A model generated the notes under the pieces. It did no database searches. It saw nothing but the letters and a program-made list of their open reading frames with translations, and was not told the DNA's origin. From JAICMB01 sp963802915 (GTDB lineage Bacteria; Acidobacteriota; Terriglobia; Bryobacterales; Bryobacteraceae): DNA of 64,000 bases. The position numbers and the translations under genes are program-made. This document shows positions 18,703 to 27,201 of this stretch, piece after piece (positions within the stretch are counted from its first letter, which is position 1; each line of letters begins with the position of its first letter). Location: NCBI GenBank assembly GCA_963802915.1, contig CAWDKQ010000012.1:496001-560000 (forward strand), written 5' to 3'.

Positions 18703-20616
18703 TTATCCAACCTCTTCGACCTCTTTTGACAACTGTTCCCACTCGGCCATGAGCTTTTCCAACTCCGCGCGCCGCTGATCCATCAACGTGGACGTTTTGA
18801 GAGTCTGCTCCACGCTCACAAACTCCGCCAATTCACTTTCATATCCGGCGATCTCAGCTTCCAGCCGCGAAATCTGTTCCTCGATCTCCCCGCAGCGATC
18901 TTTCATCTGTTGCATTTTGATGGGATTCACCCGCTTCGCTGCAGCGGCCTTCACAGGCTCAGGCTCCGGCTCTGTTACGGCCGGCGAAACGAGATCGAGC
19001 GAAAGATCGATCTGCTTCCCCTCCTTGCTCCACAGATAATCCTCGTAGTTGCCGCGGAAATCGTGCACCTCGCCGCCGCCGATTTCGAAAACCCGAGTGG
19101 CGAGATTGTCGATGAAATAGCGATCGTGCGACACAAAGACGATAGTCCCGGTGAATTTTTGTAGCGCTTCGAGCAAAACATCTTTCGCGCGAATGTCCAA
19201 ATGATTCGTCGGCTCGTCGAGCAGCAGGAAGTTCGAAGGATGCAGCAGCATGCGAGCCAGCGCATAGCGGTTGCGCTCGCCGCCGGACAATACGCCAATG
19301 CGTTTGAAAACATCGTCCTCGGAAAACAGGAACGATCCCAGCAACGTGCGCAGCTCCGTCGAAGGCCGCGCCGCCACGCCCACCAGATCATCCAGCATGC
19401 GAGCGTCCGGATCGAGCTCCTTATATTGATCCTGCGCAAAATAATCGGGCTGCGCATTGTGCCCGAGCGTGTACTGCCCCACCGTTAACGGTTCTCGTCC
19501 CGCCAACAGTTTGATGAGCGTCGACTTCCCCGCGCCGTTTACGCCCACCAGCGCCACGCAATCCCCGCGTTCGATTACGAAATTGACATCGCTGAAAACG
19601 AGATGGTCGCCGTAGCTTTTCGCGACGTCCTTGAACTCCGCCACAATACGGCCGCTCGGCTTCGGCTGTGGAAAAGTGAAATGGATCGTCTTCTCTTCGG
19701 GCGGGATCTCAATCCGTTCGATCTTGTCCAGCTCCTTGATGCGGCTCTGCACCTGTTTCGCCTTCGTCGCCTGATAGCGGAAGCGTCCGATGAACGCTTC
19801 GAGCTGTTCAATCTTGTCGCGTTGATTCTTGTAAGCCGCTTCGAGCTGCGTCCGCCGCTCCGTCTTCTGCGCGATGAACTTCTCGTAGTTGCCGCTATAA
19901 AAATGGATGTGCCTGTTCCAGATCTCGACCGTCTTATCCACCGTCACATCCAGAAAATACCGGTCATGCGAAATCAGCACAAATGCAAACGGATAATTGA
20001 CCAGATACTGCTCAAGCCAATTGCGCGCCTCCAGATCGAGATGGTTCGTCGGCTCGTCCAGCAGCAGCAGATTCGGTTTTTCCAGCAGCAGCTTGCCCAA
20101 AGCAATCCGCATCTGCCATCCGCCCGAAAACTCCTCCGTCCGCTTCGACCACTCTTCGTGCGGAAATCCCAGCCCGGTGAGCACCGTCCCCACCTGCGCT
20201 TCGAGCGAATACCCATCGCGCGCCCGAAACTCGCTATCGAGCCGGTGAAATCGATCCGCGACCTCCAGATATTCTTCGCTCTCCGGATCGAGCTCCGGCA
20301 TGCGATGCGTCAGCTCCTCCATCTCGCGCTCCATGTCGCGCAGTTCGGAGAAAACCGACATGCATTCGGCGAACACGCTACGGCCCGATAGCGTGAGGCC
20401 GTCCTGAGGAAGATAGCCGGCGCTCATGCCTTTGGTTTGCGTGAGGCTGCCGTAATCGAGGCTCTCGAGTCCCGCCAGAACCTTCAATAGAGTAGATTTG
20501 CCCGTGCCATTAGCGCCGACAAGTCCGGCGCGCTCTCGGGACGTGATGAGCCAGTTAGCGTCCTCGAAAAGAAGTCTTTGGCCGTATCGTTTGCCGGCCC
20601 CGGAAAGCTGGATCAA
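18703..20616 (-). CDS. ABC-F family ATPase (ribosome-associated type)
   Basis: Soluble protein with two ABC domains and no membrane domain. Walker A motifs are 'GANGTGKST' and 'GVNGAGKST', signatures 'EFSGGWQMR' and 'LSGGERNR', and Walker B 'LLLDEPTNHLD' appears twice. The inter-domain linker is a charged helix ('ERRTQLEAAYKNQRDKIEQ') and a C-terminal coiled coil follows (from about 550). ABC-F proteins act on the ribosome to relieve stalling or confer antibiotic protection; which role applies here is unknown. The start is TTG at 20616, only three bases after the STAND NTPase stop, so translation is probably coupled. Confidence 0.92.
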   Translation of the reverse strand: MIQLSGAGKRYGQRLLFEDANWLITSRERAGLVGANGTGKSTLLKVLAGLESLDYGSLTQTKGMSAGYLPQDGLTLSGRSVFAECMSVFSELRDMEREMEELTHRMPELDPESEEYLEVADRFHRLDSEFRARDGYSLEAQVGTVLTGLGFPHEEWSKRTEEFSGGWQMRIALGKLLLEKPNLLLLDEPTNHLDLEARNWLEQYLVNYPFAFVLISHDRYFLDVTVDKTVEIWNRHIHFYSGNYEKFIAQKTERRTQLEAAYKNQRDKIEQLEAFIGRFRYQATKAKQVQSRIKELDKIERIEIPPEEKTIHFTFPQPKPSGRIVAEFKDVAKSYGDHLVFSDVNFVIERGDCVALVGVNGAGKSTLIKLLAGREPLTVGQYTLGHNAQPDYFAQDQYKELDPDARMLDDLVGVAARPSTELRTLLGSFLFSEDDVFKRIGVLSGGERNRYALARMLLHPSNFLLLDEPTNHLDIRAKDVLLEALQKFTGTIVFVSHDRYFIDNLATRVFEIGGGEVHDFRGNYEDYLWSKEGKQIDLSLDLVSPAVTEPEPEPVKAAAAKRVNPIKMQQMKDRCGEIEEQISRLEAEIAGYESELAEFVSVEQTLKTSTLMDQRRAELEKLMAEWEQLSKEVEEVG

Positions 20617-20619
20617 ACT

Positions 20620-23508
20620 CTATTTTCGCAGACGTTCTATATATTCGAGCACCTTCGCTTCATAAGGCAGCGGAAGGAAATTAGCAGGATCGAATTTTGG
20701 AAGCTGCGGCTCCGGCTCGCCAAGCGCCTGAAGCACCTCGCGGCAGCGTTGAAGGTGCCACCAATTTGCGTAAGGTTCGCCATCGCCCCACGCCCATTCG
20801 TAGGCAGAGCGGACATAGCGCCGAGCCTTCTCAAGATCGCCCGTCGCAAGGTAAAGTTCGGACAGAGCCAAATTAGCGGTTCTCAGCTCAGATAACCGTT
20901 CTGCCTCTTCGCGCGCAACCTGCGTCTGCCCCATCTTAGCCCGAGCGTAGGCAAGCCGAGCCTCGGATTCGGCGGTAGAGAGATTGACCTCTCGCATCAT
21001 CCGGATCTCCTCTTCAAAAGCACTCACGGCCTCGTCCCAATGCCCCAGAGAAAGCTGCCATTCACCCCGTAACCAATGCAGAGCCCGAATGTGCTGACGG
21101 TTGTTGCCCTTCTCCGCGAGGCTCTCCGCCTCTCCCATCGTGGCCTCGTCGAGGCTGCCTTTGTAGAAGCGGAGCGATGCTAACTGAAACTCAAACTCAC
21201 CAGGCAGGTACATGGCCCGCCTGTTTGGAGGCCCCCAGGCCGCAAACCCATCTGCGCACTGTTCAGCGGTCTCGAAATCGCCGCGCCTCGTCGCCAACGG
21301 CAAGCCGCTCAAGTAAGTCCGCGCTTCCAGGTCCCCGTCGCCCGTTACCGGCGCGACTTTCTCCATGAGCGTCCAAGCGCGGTGAGCGTCATAAAGCTGC
21401 CCTAGCTCGGCATGCCCGACGAAGATGTTCGACAAGTCGGCAACTACCCCGCCCGGACGATCCAGGCCGACATCCAAAAGCAGGACCTTCTCGTAAATCC
21501 TCAAAGCCTCCCGTTCTCGTCCCAAAGAGCCAATGCATATCGCCACGCACGTCCAGACGCGGCTGAGTTCGTCACCTTCAAGATGCGAAGCCGGCCGCTC
21601 CCAACCCTCTGAGAAAACCGGCCGCAGCAGAGCGAGGTATTCTTCATAAGCTTCGAGGTTGAACATCAGTGCACCGCCCAGATCCAACAATGAGCTGGCG
21701 GCTACCTGGAAGCGCCCCAGATGCAGGTTAGCGCGCACAACGCGCAAGCTGTTCTCCAATTCGCCGAAAGTGGCGACATCATCCCACGGCGAATGGGGAA
21801 GCGAATTGAAATAATCGATCAACCTTTGCGCAACACCTTCGCGCTGCTCCACTGGAACAGAGTTAACTGCATAACCGCGAACAACTGGGTGCAAATCATA
21901 AAGCCCCTTCGCGCGATCCCATTGCAGCAGGCCACGCAATACCAAATCCTGAAGCGTTTCGCGGAGCCATTTCTCGGCTTCGCTACTACCGCGCCGCGGG
22001 TTTAATTCGACAAGAGTGGCGTAATCGACTTCCGCCCCCACCAATCCAATGCGCGCCAGTAGAGTGCGCGCGTCGCCTTTCAAATCATCGAACGCAATCT
22101 TAAGAATGTGATTCCTCTTGGCAACCACATCCATTTCGACAAGGTTCGGCTCAGCTCCTCCCAGAGGATCGGCAACCCACTTGTCAAAATCCCCCGGAGC
22201 AGGCGCATAATTGCGAATCAAGCCTCCAACCACTCCCACCACCAAGGGATGGCATCCAAAATTCCGATCCAGATAACGCCGTATGGACGCCGAATCACCC
22301 CTGACGTCCGCCGAGCGGAGCACCGCCTCTGCATCGGACGGATCTAATCCCCTGAGCTTGACGTGCGCCACGCCCGGCCGCTCAATCCCACTGTTATTAA
22401 ACAACGCGCCAGGCATCAAGCGGGAAGAAAGAAGAAACTTCGAAGGTCCCGCACCCGTGAGCGCTTGCAAAAAGTCGGCGTCCGAAGGGCGAATACAGCC
22501 ATCGGCCCGACTCTTCTCATCCACCTCCTCGTCGCGCATGTGCGAAGCGTCGTAGCGGTTGTACGCCACAAGCACACGTTCCAGCCCATCGAGAATCAAT
22601 AGCCACGGCCTCTCCCGCAACAAAGGCAACAATTCGTTCGCCAGTGCGGGCGTTTTCTTCTGAATCAACTCCTCCACCGGCTTGCCCGACACATAAGCCA
22701 AAGCATGCGCGCAAAAGTCGCGCATGTCCCCGCCGTGTTCATAAAAGCTGTACCAGAAGATCCCTGCAAAATCCGGACGAGTGCTCCGAGCCTGCTGCGT
22801 CACCCAATGCCAGGAGAGAAAACTCTTTCCCATTCCCCCGATCGCTTCCAGAATCAGCACCGGCTCTTTGTCGCCAACCGCGGCCCAATCGCTGAGCTTC
22901 TGTAGTTCTGTCTTCCGCCCTTGAAACTCGGCCGTCCCCGCAAGATAAGGCGGCATGGCGACCAGCTCTTTAGGACCGGAAGACCGTTCTCGTTCCCCTT
23001 TAGGCTTCGCCAGTCGATCGCGAATCACCGTGAGCGAAAGAAGCGCCTTCGATTTAAGACCCTCCACGCTGTCGAATTCCGCATAAATCGAGTCGTTCCT
23101 AACGCGTTCCCGAAAAGCATCAAGACGCGCCCTCTCCTCATCCGTGACTCGACTCGCGGCACCCTTCGGCACAGGATGCTCATCACTCATCACGAACATG
23201 CAAATCGGAAGCTTAAGCTTTCGAGCCTCATCATATTCCAGCTCAGTAATCGAGAACCCCTTAGGATTCCGGTCCGCCGATTCCGGCATCTGCCCGTATC
23301 GATAACCAATAATCCCGACATAAGCGACTGCGCTCTGCACCTTCATCAAGGACGCATCAATAATGTCATCGGGAAGCGCCGAGTCGAATTCCATCGCCTG
23401 AGGAAACATTCCCAATTCCAAAATAGCCTTGATCACCACGTCGCGATGATCCTTGAGCTCTTTGAAAGTGCTCGAAAGAACAATGTCGTAATGTGGGCGC
23501 TCGGTCAT
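20620..23508 (-). CDS. STAND NTPase with N-terminal DUF4062 and C-terminal TPR
   Basis: Large (962-residue) signal-transducing NTPase. Residues about 6-110 are a DUF4062 domain ('IVLSSTFKELKDHRDVVI', 'IGYRYGQMP', 'ITELEYDEARKLKLPI'). An NB-ARC/NACHT-like NTPase has Walker A 'IGGMGKSF' (224-229), Walker B 'LLILDGLERVL' (303-313), an arginine-sensor-like 'LLSSR' (359-363), 'CHPLVVGVV', and a winged-helix end 'DLHPVVRGYAV' (538-548). TPR-like helices fill about 560-962. Known STAND proteins sense a trigger through repeats and activate an N-terminal effector; some DUF4062 STANDs are predicted conflict proteins. A TTG start is possible at 23559, but the TATAAT at 23543-23548 would then lie inside the gene, so ATG 23508 is chosen. 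Confidence 0.85.
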   Translation of the reverse strand: MTERPHYDIVLSSTFKELKDHRDVVIKAILELGMFPQAMEFDSALPDDIIDASLMKVQSAVAYVGIIGYRYGQMPESADRNPKGFSITELEYDEARKLKLPICMFVMSDEHPVPKGAASRVTDEERARLDAFRERVRNDSIYAEFDSVEGLKSKALLSLTVIRDRLAKPKGERERSSGPKELVAMPPYLAGTAEFQGRKTELQKLSDWAAVGDKEPVLILEAIGGMGKSFLSWHWVTQQARSTRPDFAGIFWYSFYEHGGDMRDFCAHALAYVSGKPVEELIQKKTPALANELLPLLRERPWLLILDGLERVLVAYNRYDASHMRDEEVDEKSRADGCIRPSDADFLQALTGAGPSKFLLSSRLMPGALFNNSGIERPGVAHVKLRGLDPSDAEAVLRSADVRGDSASIRRYLDRNFGCHPLVVGVVGGLIRNYAPAPGDFDKWVADPLGGAEPNLVEMDVVAKRNHILKIAFDDLKGDARTLLARIGLVGAEVDYATLVELNPRRGSSEAEKWLRETLQDLVLRGLLQWDRAKGLYDLHPVVRGYAVNSVPVEQREGVAQRLIDYFNSLPHSPWDDVATFGELENSLRVVRANLHLGRFQVAASSLLDLGGALMFNLEAYEEYLALLRPVFSEGWERPASHLEGDELSRVWTCVAICIGSLGREREALRIYEKVLLLDVGLDRPGGVVADLSNIFVGHAELGQLYDAHRAWTLMEKVAPVTGDGDLEARTYLSGLPLATRRGDFETAEQCADGFAAWGPPNRRAMYLPGEFEFQLASLRFYKGSLDEATMGEAESLAEKGNNRQHIRALHWLRGEWQLSLGHWDEAVSAFEEEIRMMREVNLSTAESEARLAYARAKMGQTQVAREEAERLSELRTANLALSELYLATGDLEKARRYVRSAYEWAWGDGEPYANWWHLQRCREVLQALGEPEPQLPKFDPANFLPLPYEAKVLEYIERLRK

Positions 23509-23542
23509 GGAAAAAATATGATGCCGAAAATCTTTAAAGAAA

Positions 23543-23548
23543 ATTATA
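23543..23548 (-). promoter_or_regulatory. TATAAT -10 element before the STAND gene
   Basis: A perfect TATAAT on the minus strand lies 34 bases upstream of ATG 23508, in an AT-rich island unlike the surrounding GC-rich DNA. The -35 region 17 bases further upstream is poor. It supports the ATG at 23508 as the translation start and suggests transcription of the STAND, ABC-F, kinase, regulator run. Confidence 0.5.
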
Positions 23549-23624
23549 CTTGTTTTCAATGATTTCCGACGACACCCTAGCCTGGCCCGCTCAGACGCGG
23601 TCTACTCTAAATCAGGAATGTCAC

Positions 23625-24421
23625 TCAGACCCGCGTTTTTCCATCCACGAAACGAACTGCGGAGGCAGACCCCCAATTCCTGCTTCCGCGGCGGCCTCTT
23701 CGCAGGCACAACTTTAATGGGATGAATAACTTAACTCGGTGTGCCAGCTTTTCGCAAAAAGAGAAACATAATAAGACAATGGCGCTCCGACTGAGCCAAC
23801 TCCTGAAAAATACCATCGAAGAGACAAAACCACGATTGAACGGCCAGCGGTTGCAATCGGTAAAGCGAGGCCATAGCCGATATTGAAGACTGCCGACATG
23901 ATTCCAGCGCCGGCCGCGATAACATAACCTGTCCAGTGTGCGCCCGAGGATGTTCGATTCCGGTTCCCGGCGGCGGCTGGCGGTTTCCGCAGGTCCACAC
24001 TCCGGCTAAGAAAGCGATACGCCGAGAAATAAAAGTATCTGGCTGCGGTCGAAGCTCAACTTGCCGCCCAGCATTAATGGGACCAGTGAACGAGCGCGGA
24101 ACTCACTCCGATGACGAGTGTGTTCGCTACTGACACGCCCAGTCGTTCCACACTCCGCCCGAATAGAATTGCGCCGAATCCCCACGCGAATCCGAACGCG
24201 AGCGCTGCCACCACCGCGTCGAGAGGGGCTGGCGAAAAAAGCTGGGCAAAATTAGGAACCGTGGCGGCGACGATCGCAAACGGCCCCACCAGACAACTGG
24301 TAACAATGAAAACCAGCCAGATGTTTTCCCACTTCCAATTTGGGATCAATTTCATCGGTGCGGTGAACAGCCCGTTGCAGATTCCCGAGAGGAGCGCGTA
24401 ACCCAGGCCGAGTCCTAGCAT
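23625..24421 (-). pseudogene. rhaT: Decayed L-rhamnose/proton symporter (rhaT-like)
   Basis: Remnant of a RhaT-type sugar-proton symporter. The first 110 codons are intact ('LSGICNGLFTAPMKLIPNWKWENIW', 'FGFAWGFGAILFGRSVERLGVSVAN'). The reading frame then breaks near 24085-24092, where the other frame continues 'SLVPLMLGGKLSFDRSQ'. It breaks again near 24003-24012 and near 23980-23995, where 'AAGAGIMSAVFNIGYGLALP' resumes, and degenerates further downstream ('LFLRKAGTPS' and similar). At least three frameshifts make it a pseudogene and not one sequencing error. It is divergent from the GntR gene and shares its operator region. The 5' GH106 enzyme fits a rhamnose-using past. Confidence 0.75.
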
Positions 24422-24440
24422 GCTTGTTTGTGAAATCCCC

Positions 24441-24469
24441 TTGACTTGGTATATGAGTCGTGTTAGAAA
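24441..24469 (+). promoter_or_regulatory. Sigma70-like promoter of the GntR gene
   Basis: TTGACT (24441-24446), a 17-base spacer and TAGAAA (24464-24469) match the -35/-10 consensus at 5 of 6 and 4 of 6 positions. The first GTCTAGAC palindrome starts two bases after the -10, covering the expected transcription start. Confidence 0.55.
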
Positions 24470-24470
24470 T

Positions 24471-24478
24471 GTCTAGAC
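24471..24478. promoter_or_regulatory. GTCTAGAC palindrome, GntR-type operator site 1
   Basis: A perfect 8-bp palindrome matching the GT-N-TA-N-AC pattern known for HutC-type GntR operators, inside the direct repeat ATGTCTAGACCA (24469-24480). It lies between divergent rhaT remnant and gntR, over the likely +1 of gntR. Binding by the adjacent regulator is inferred. Confidence 0.6.
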
Positions 24479-24498
24479 CACACGTTGCTGGTGCGGAT

Positions 24499-24506
24499 GT
24501 CTAGAC
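24499..24506. promoter_or_regulatory. GTCTAGAC palindrome, GntR-type operator site 2
   Basis: Second identical palindrome in the second copy of ATGTCTAGACCA (24497-24508), 28 bp centre to centre from site 1. It overlaps the ATG at 24497, favouring the next ATG (24530) as the true gntR start, with this site in the leader. Confidence 0.6.
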
Positions 24507-24529
24507 CATACAATCCGGCGGAACGAGAA

Positions 24530-25306
24530 ATGACGGCCGAGACGGCGGTTGAGAAGATCGCGGCGATTCGAGTCGATAAGGTAAGTTCCAATCCGGTTTA
24601 CGCGCAGATCGCCGATGCGCTCAGAACATTGCTGAGCTCCGGCGCGGCGTCCATTGGACTATCTCTGCCGCCCGAACGCGTACTTTGCGAGCAATTTGGC
24701 GTTAGCAGAATGACGCTGCGCCAAGCCTACGACATCCTGGAGCGCGAAGGATTGATCGAGTCTCACCGCGGGCGTGGCACCTTCGTGGCGCCGCTCAAAA
24801 TGCAGAAGAAGCAGCAGGAGATGCGTAGCTTCACGGAAGAGATTCGCGCACGTGGCGGCATTCCAACCAACAAACTGATTTCGTTCCGCACCGTAAAACA
24901 GCACGGCGCGGACAAAGATTTCTTCGGGTTACCCGACGAAGAGTTATTGTATGAGGTCGAGCGAGTACGCTTTGCGGACGGCGCTCCCGTGGCGCTCGAA
25001 TTGGTTTCACATTTCCGCAGTACTTGTGTCCCAACCCGGACCGGTTTGACCTCGTGATCCAGTCTCTTTATCGCCTGATGGAAGAGAATTATGGGCTGGT
25101 TCTAGCCCATTGCACCGAAGAGATTTCAGCCTCGCACCCGGCAAAGAGGCAGCGCCAACTGCTGCAAATTCCGCCGGCGGTCGCGGTCCTCTCCGTGAAG
25201 AGAAGGACCTATAGCGACAAGGAGACCCCCCGTTGAATTGGGTCTAACCACGTTTCGAGGCGATCTCTACACGGCGATCGTGCATTCGAGGAGAAGCAAC
25301 AGGTAG
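24530..25306 (+). pseudogene. GntR/HutC-family regulator with UTRA domain, frameshifted
   Basis: Transcriptional repressor of the HutC subfamily. The winged HTH is intact ('PVYAQIADALRTLLSSG', 'PPERVLCEQFGVSRMTLRQAYDILEREGLI', landmark 'SRMTLRQAYDILEREGL'). The effector-binding UTRA domain is split. The first frame stops at 25057, the continuation 'CPNPDRFDLVIQSLYRLMEE' runs in another frame from about 25025, and after a C6 run at about 25227-25232 the third frame supplies the end 'VELGLTTFRGDLYTAIVHS'. Two frameshifts imply loss of ligand control, although the C-run shift could be a sequencing slip. Longer starts at 24485 and 24497 exist. Confidence 0.75.
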
Positions 25307-25390
25307 GCGAGTCAGAGAACAAAGACGAGCAGATCCTGCGATCACTGAGCTAATTCACCGGCAGTGTTGGTGGAGCCTTAGGAGTCAATT

Positions 25391-25885
25391 ATGGCAAGAA
25401 CGATTTTCGGAATTGTTCTGTTGTTGTTCTCTTGTGTATCTGCCGTCTACGGGCAGGCCGTGACCGCGACTCTCATCGGAAACGTGAGTGACTCTTCTGG
25501 CGCGATGATTCCCGGCGTCCTGTTGCTCGTGACGGAGGAACAGACCGGCGTGTCGCGATCCACTAAGCGTGACTCTGCCGGAGACTACTCGCTGCCATAT
25601 TTATCGCCGGGCTCTTACCTCATGGAACTCGAGAGTCCCGGTATGAAGAAGATCTCCAGGGCCGGTGTTCAAGTGACGGCCGGAGCAACAGTACGAGCGG
25701 ATTTTCGCCTGGAACCCGGAAGTCTCACCGAAGTGGTGCAAGTAGCCGCGGAATCGCCCGTTCTCCAAACCGAGCGCGGCGATGTGAGCTTCCAGCGTCG
25801 AGGGTTCATCGCCTCTAGTCAGTTTGACTCCGGGCGGGAGCTGTCTCTCTCGCCCGGCCACTTCTTTCAGAGGTCACTTCCATGA
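25391..25885 (+). pseudogene. Truncated TonB-dependent (Oar-like) receptor N-terminus
   Basis: Only the first ~135 residues of an acidobacterial outer-membrane receptor remain. They comprise a signal peptide (MARTIFGIVLLLFSCVSAVYG), a carboxypeptidase-regulatory/Cna-B-like domain ('ATLIGNVSDSSGAMIPGV', 'SAGDYSLPYLSPGSYLMELE') and the beginning of the plug ('LTEVVQVAAESPVLQTE'). Such proteins usually run to about 1,000 residues with plug and beta-barrel. Here the frame passes near 25795 into unrelated sequence and stops over the ATG of the next gene. A large internal deletion is inferred. It is the third consecutive damaged gene of this sugar-uptake neighbourhood. Confidence 0.7.
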
Positions 25886-27201
25886 ATGTTCTGACACGCC
25901 GCAGCTTCGTCGGATCGAGCGCTGCCGCTACCTTGTCAACGGCTGCACTTTTGCGTGGCGCGGAGACCGGCGCGCAACCAAACGACCGCATTCGCATAGC
26001 TTTGATCGGAGCGGGAGGCCGAGGCCGTGCGGATCTGACGGCATTTCTGACAAACCCAGAAGTAGATTGTCCGGTGATCTGCGACATCGACGATCGTCAG
26101 ATCGCATTGGGCAGCGACTTGGTCGAAAAGTCGCGCGGCAAGCGACCGGAAGCGGCAAAAGACTTCAGACGCGTCCTGGAGCGCAAAGATGTGGATGCCT
26201 GTCTGATCGGTTCGCCCGACCACTGGCACGCTTTGCAAACCATTCTCGCGTGTCAGGCCGGAAAGGACGTATACGTAGAGAAACCGCTTGCGACAAGCAT
26301 CGCGGAGGGTCGCGCCATGGTGGACGCCGCCCGCCGATACAAGCGTGTGGTTCAGATGGGAACGCAGTGGCGCAGCATGACTCATTGCCAGGAGGCGATC
26401 GAGTTTGTGCATTCGGGCAAGCTGGGGAAAATCCGGCAAGTGCGCGCCTGGGCATACATGGATTGGGCCGGAGGCATCGGCCGGCCGCCCGACAGCGACC
26501 CGCCCGCGGGTGTCGATTACGACATGTGGTTAGGTCCCGCACCGCAGCGCCCGTTCAATCCGAATCGATTCCACATGAATTTTCGCTGGTTTTGGGATTA
26601 TGCGGGCGGCCTGATGACGGATTGGGGCGTACATCTATTGAATGTCGCTCTATGGGGCATGGGGCACGAGACGCCGCAAGCCGTCTGCTCGTTCGGCCGC
26701 AAATACATGGCAGACGACAACACCGAGACGCCCGACACCCAGGCGGTCTTATACGAGTTTCCCTCCTATCAGTTGGTCTGGGAATCTCAAATGCTCACGG
26801 GCCTCGGCCCCAATGGACGGCCTCATGGTGTTGCTTTCAGCGGCTCCGAAGCGACGCTCACCGTCGATAACCGAGGATGGGAAGTTGTCCCGGAGCCGAG
26901 CAAGCGCGACTTCTCCATTAAGCGCAACAGCAGTTCGAAGGAACTAAACGCCGATCCCACCAGGGCTCACATCAGAGACTTTCTGGAATGCGTGCGCACC
27001 CGGCGGGATCCAGTAATGTGCCTGGAGCCGAGCCATCTGGCGACCACGGTCGCGCATCTCGGCAACATCGCTTTGCTCACTCACTCACGTATCGAGTGGA
27101 ACGCGCGTGAGGAAAAAGTTCTGAACAACCAGGAGGCGAATGCACTCCTGACGCGTGAATACAGGGCCCCGTGGGTCCTCCCGATTTTAAGGAGTTCGTA
27201 G
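25882..27201 (+). CDS. Tat-exported Gfo/Idh/MocA oxidoreductase 1
   Basis: NAD(P)-dependent sugar oxidoreductase of the Gfo/Idh/MocA family, probably periplasmic. The Tat leader has twin arginines in 'LTRRSFVGSSAAATLS', consistent with export of a folded, cofactor-loaded enzyme. The Rossmann motif is 'IALIGAGGRGRADL' and the active-site motif 'VEKPLATS'. The C-terminal substrate domain includes 'DYDMWLGPAPQRPFNPNRFH'. First intact gene of a six-gene operon. Its stop codon directly abuts the ATG of the next oxidoreductase gene. The substrate is unknown; glycoside C3 oxidation is inferred from the DUF1080 neighbour. Confidence 0.9.
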   Translation: MNVLTRRSFVGSSAAATLSTAALLRGAETGAQPNDRIRIALIGAGGRGRADLTAFLTNPEVDCPVICDIDDRQIALGSDLVEKSRGKRPEAAKDFRRVLERKDVDACLIGSPDHWHALQTILACQAGKDVYVEKPLATSIAEGRAMVDAARRYKRVVQMGTQWRSMTHCQEAIEFVHSGKLGKIRQVRAWAYMDWAGGIGRPPDSDPPAGVDYDMWLGPAPQRPFNPNRFHMNFRWFWDYAGGLMTDWGVHLLNVALWGMGHETPQAVCSFGRKYMADDNTETPDTQAVLYEFPSYQLVWESQMLTGLGPNGRPHGVAFSGSEATLTVDNRGWEVVPEPSKRDFSIKRNSSSKELNADPTRAHIRDFLECVRTRRDPVMCLEPSHLATTVAHLGNIALLTHSRIEWNAREEKVLNNQEANALLTREYRAPWVLPILRSS

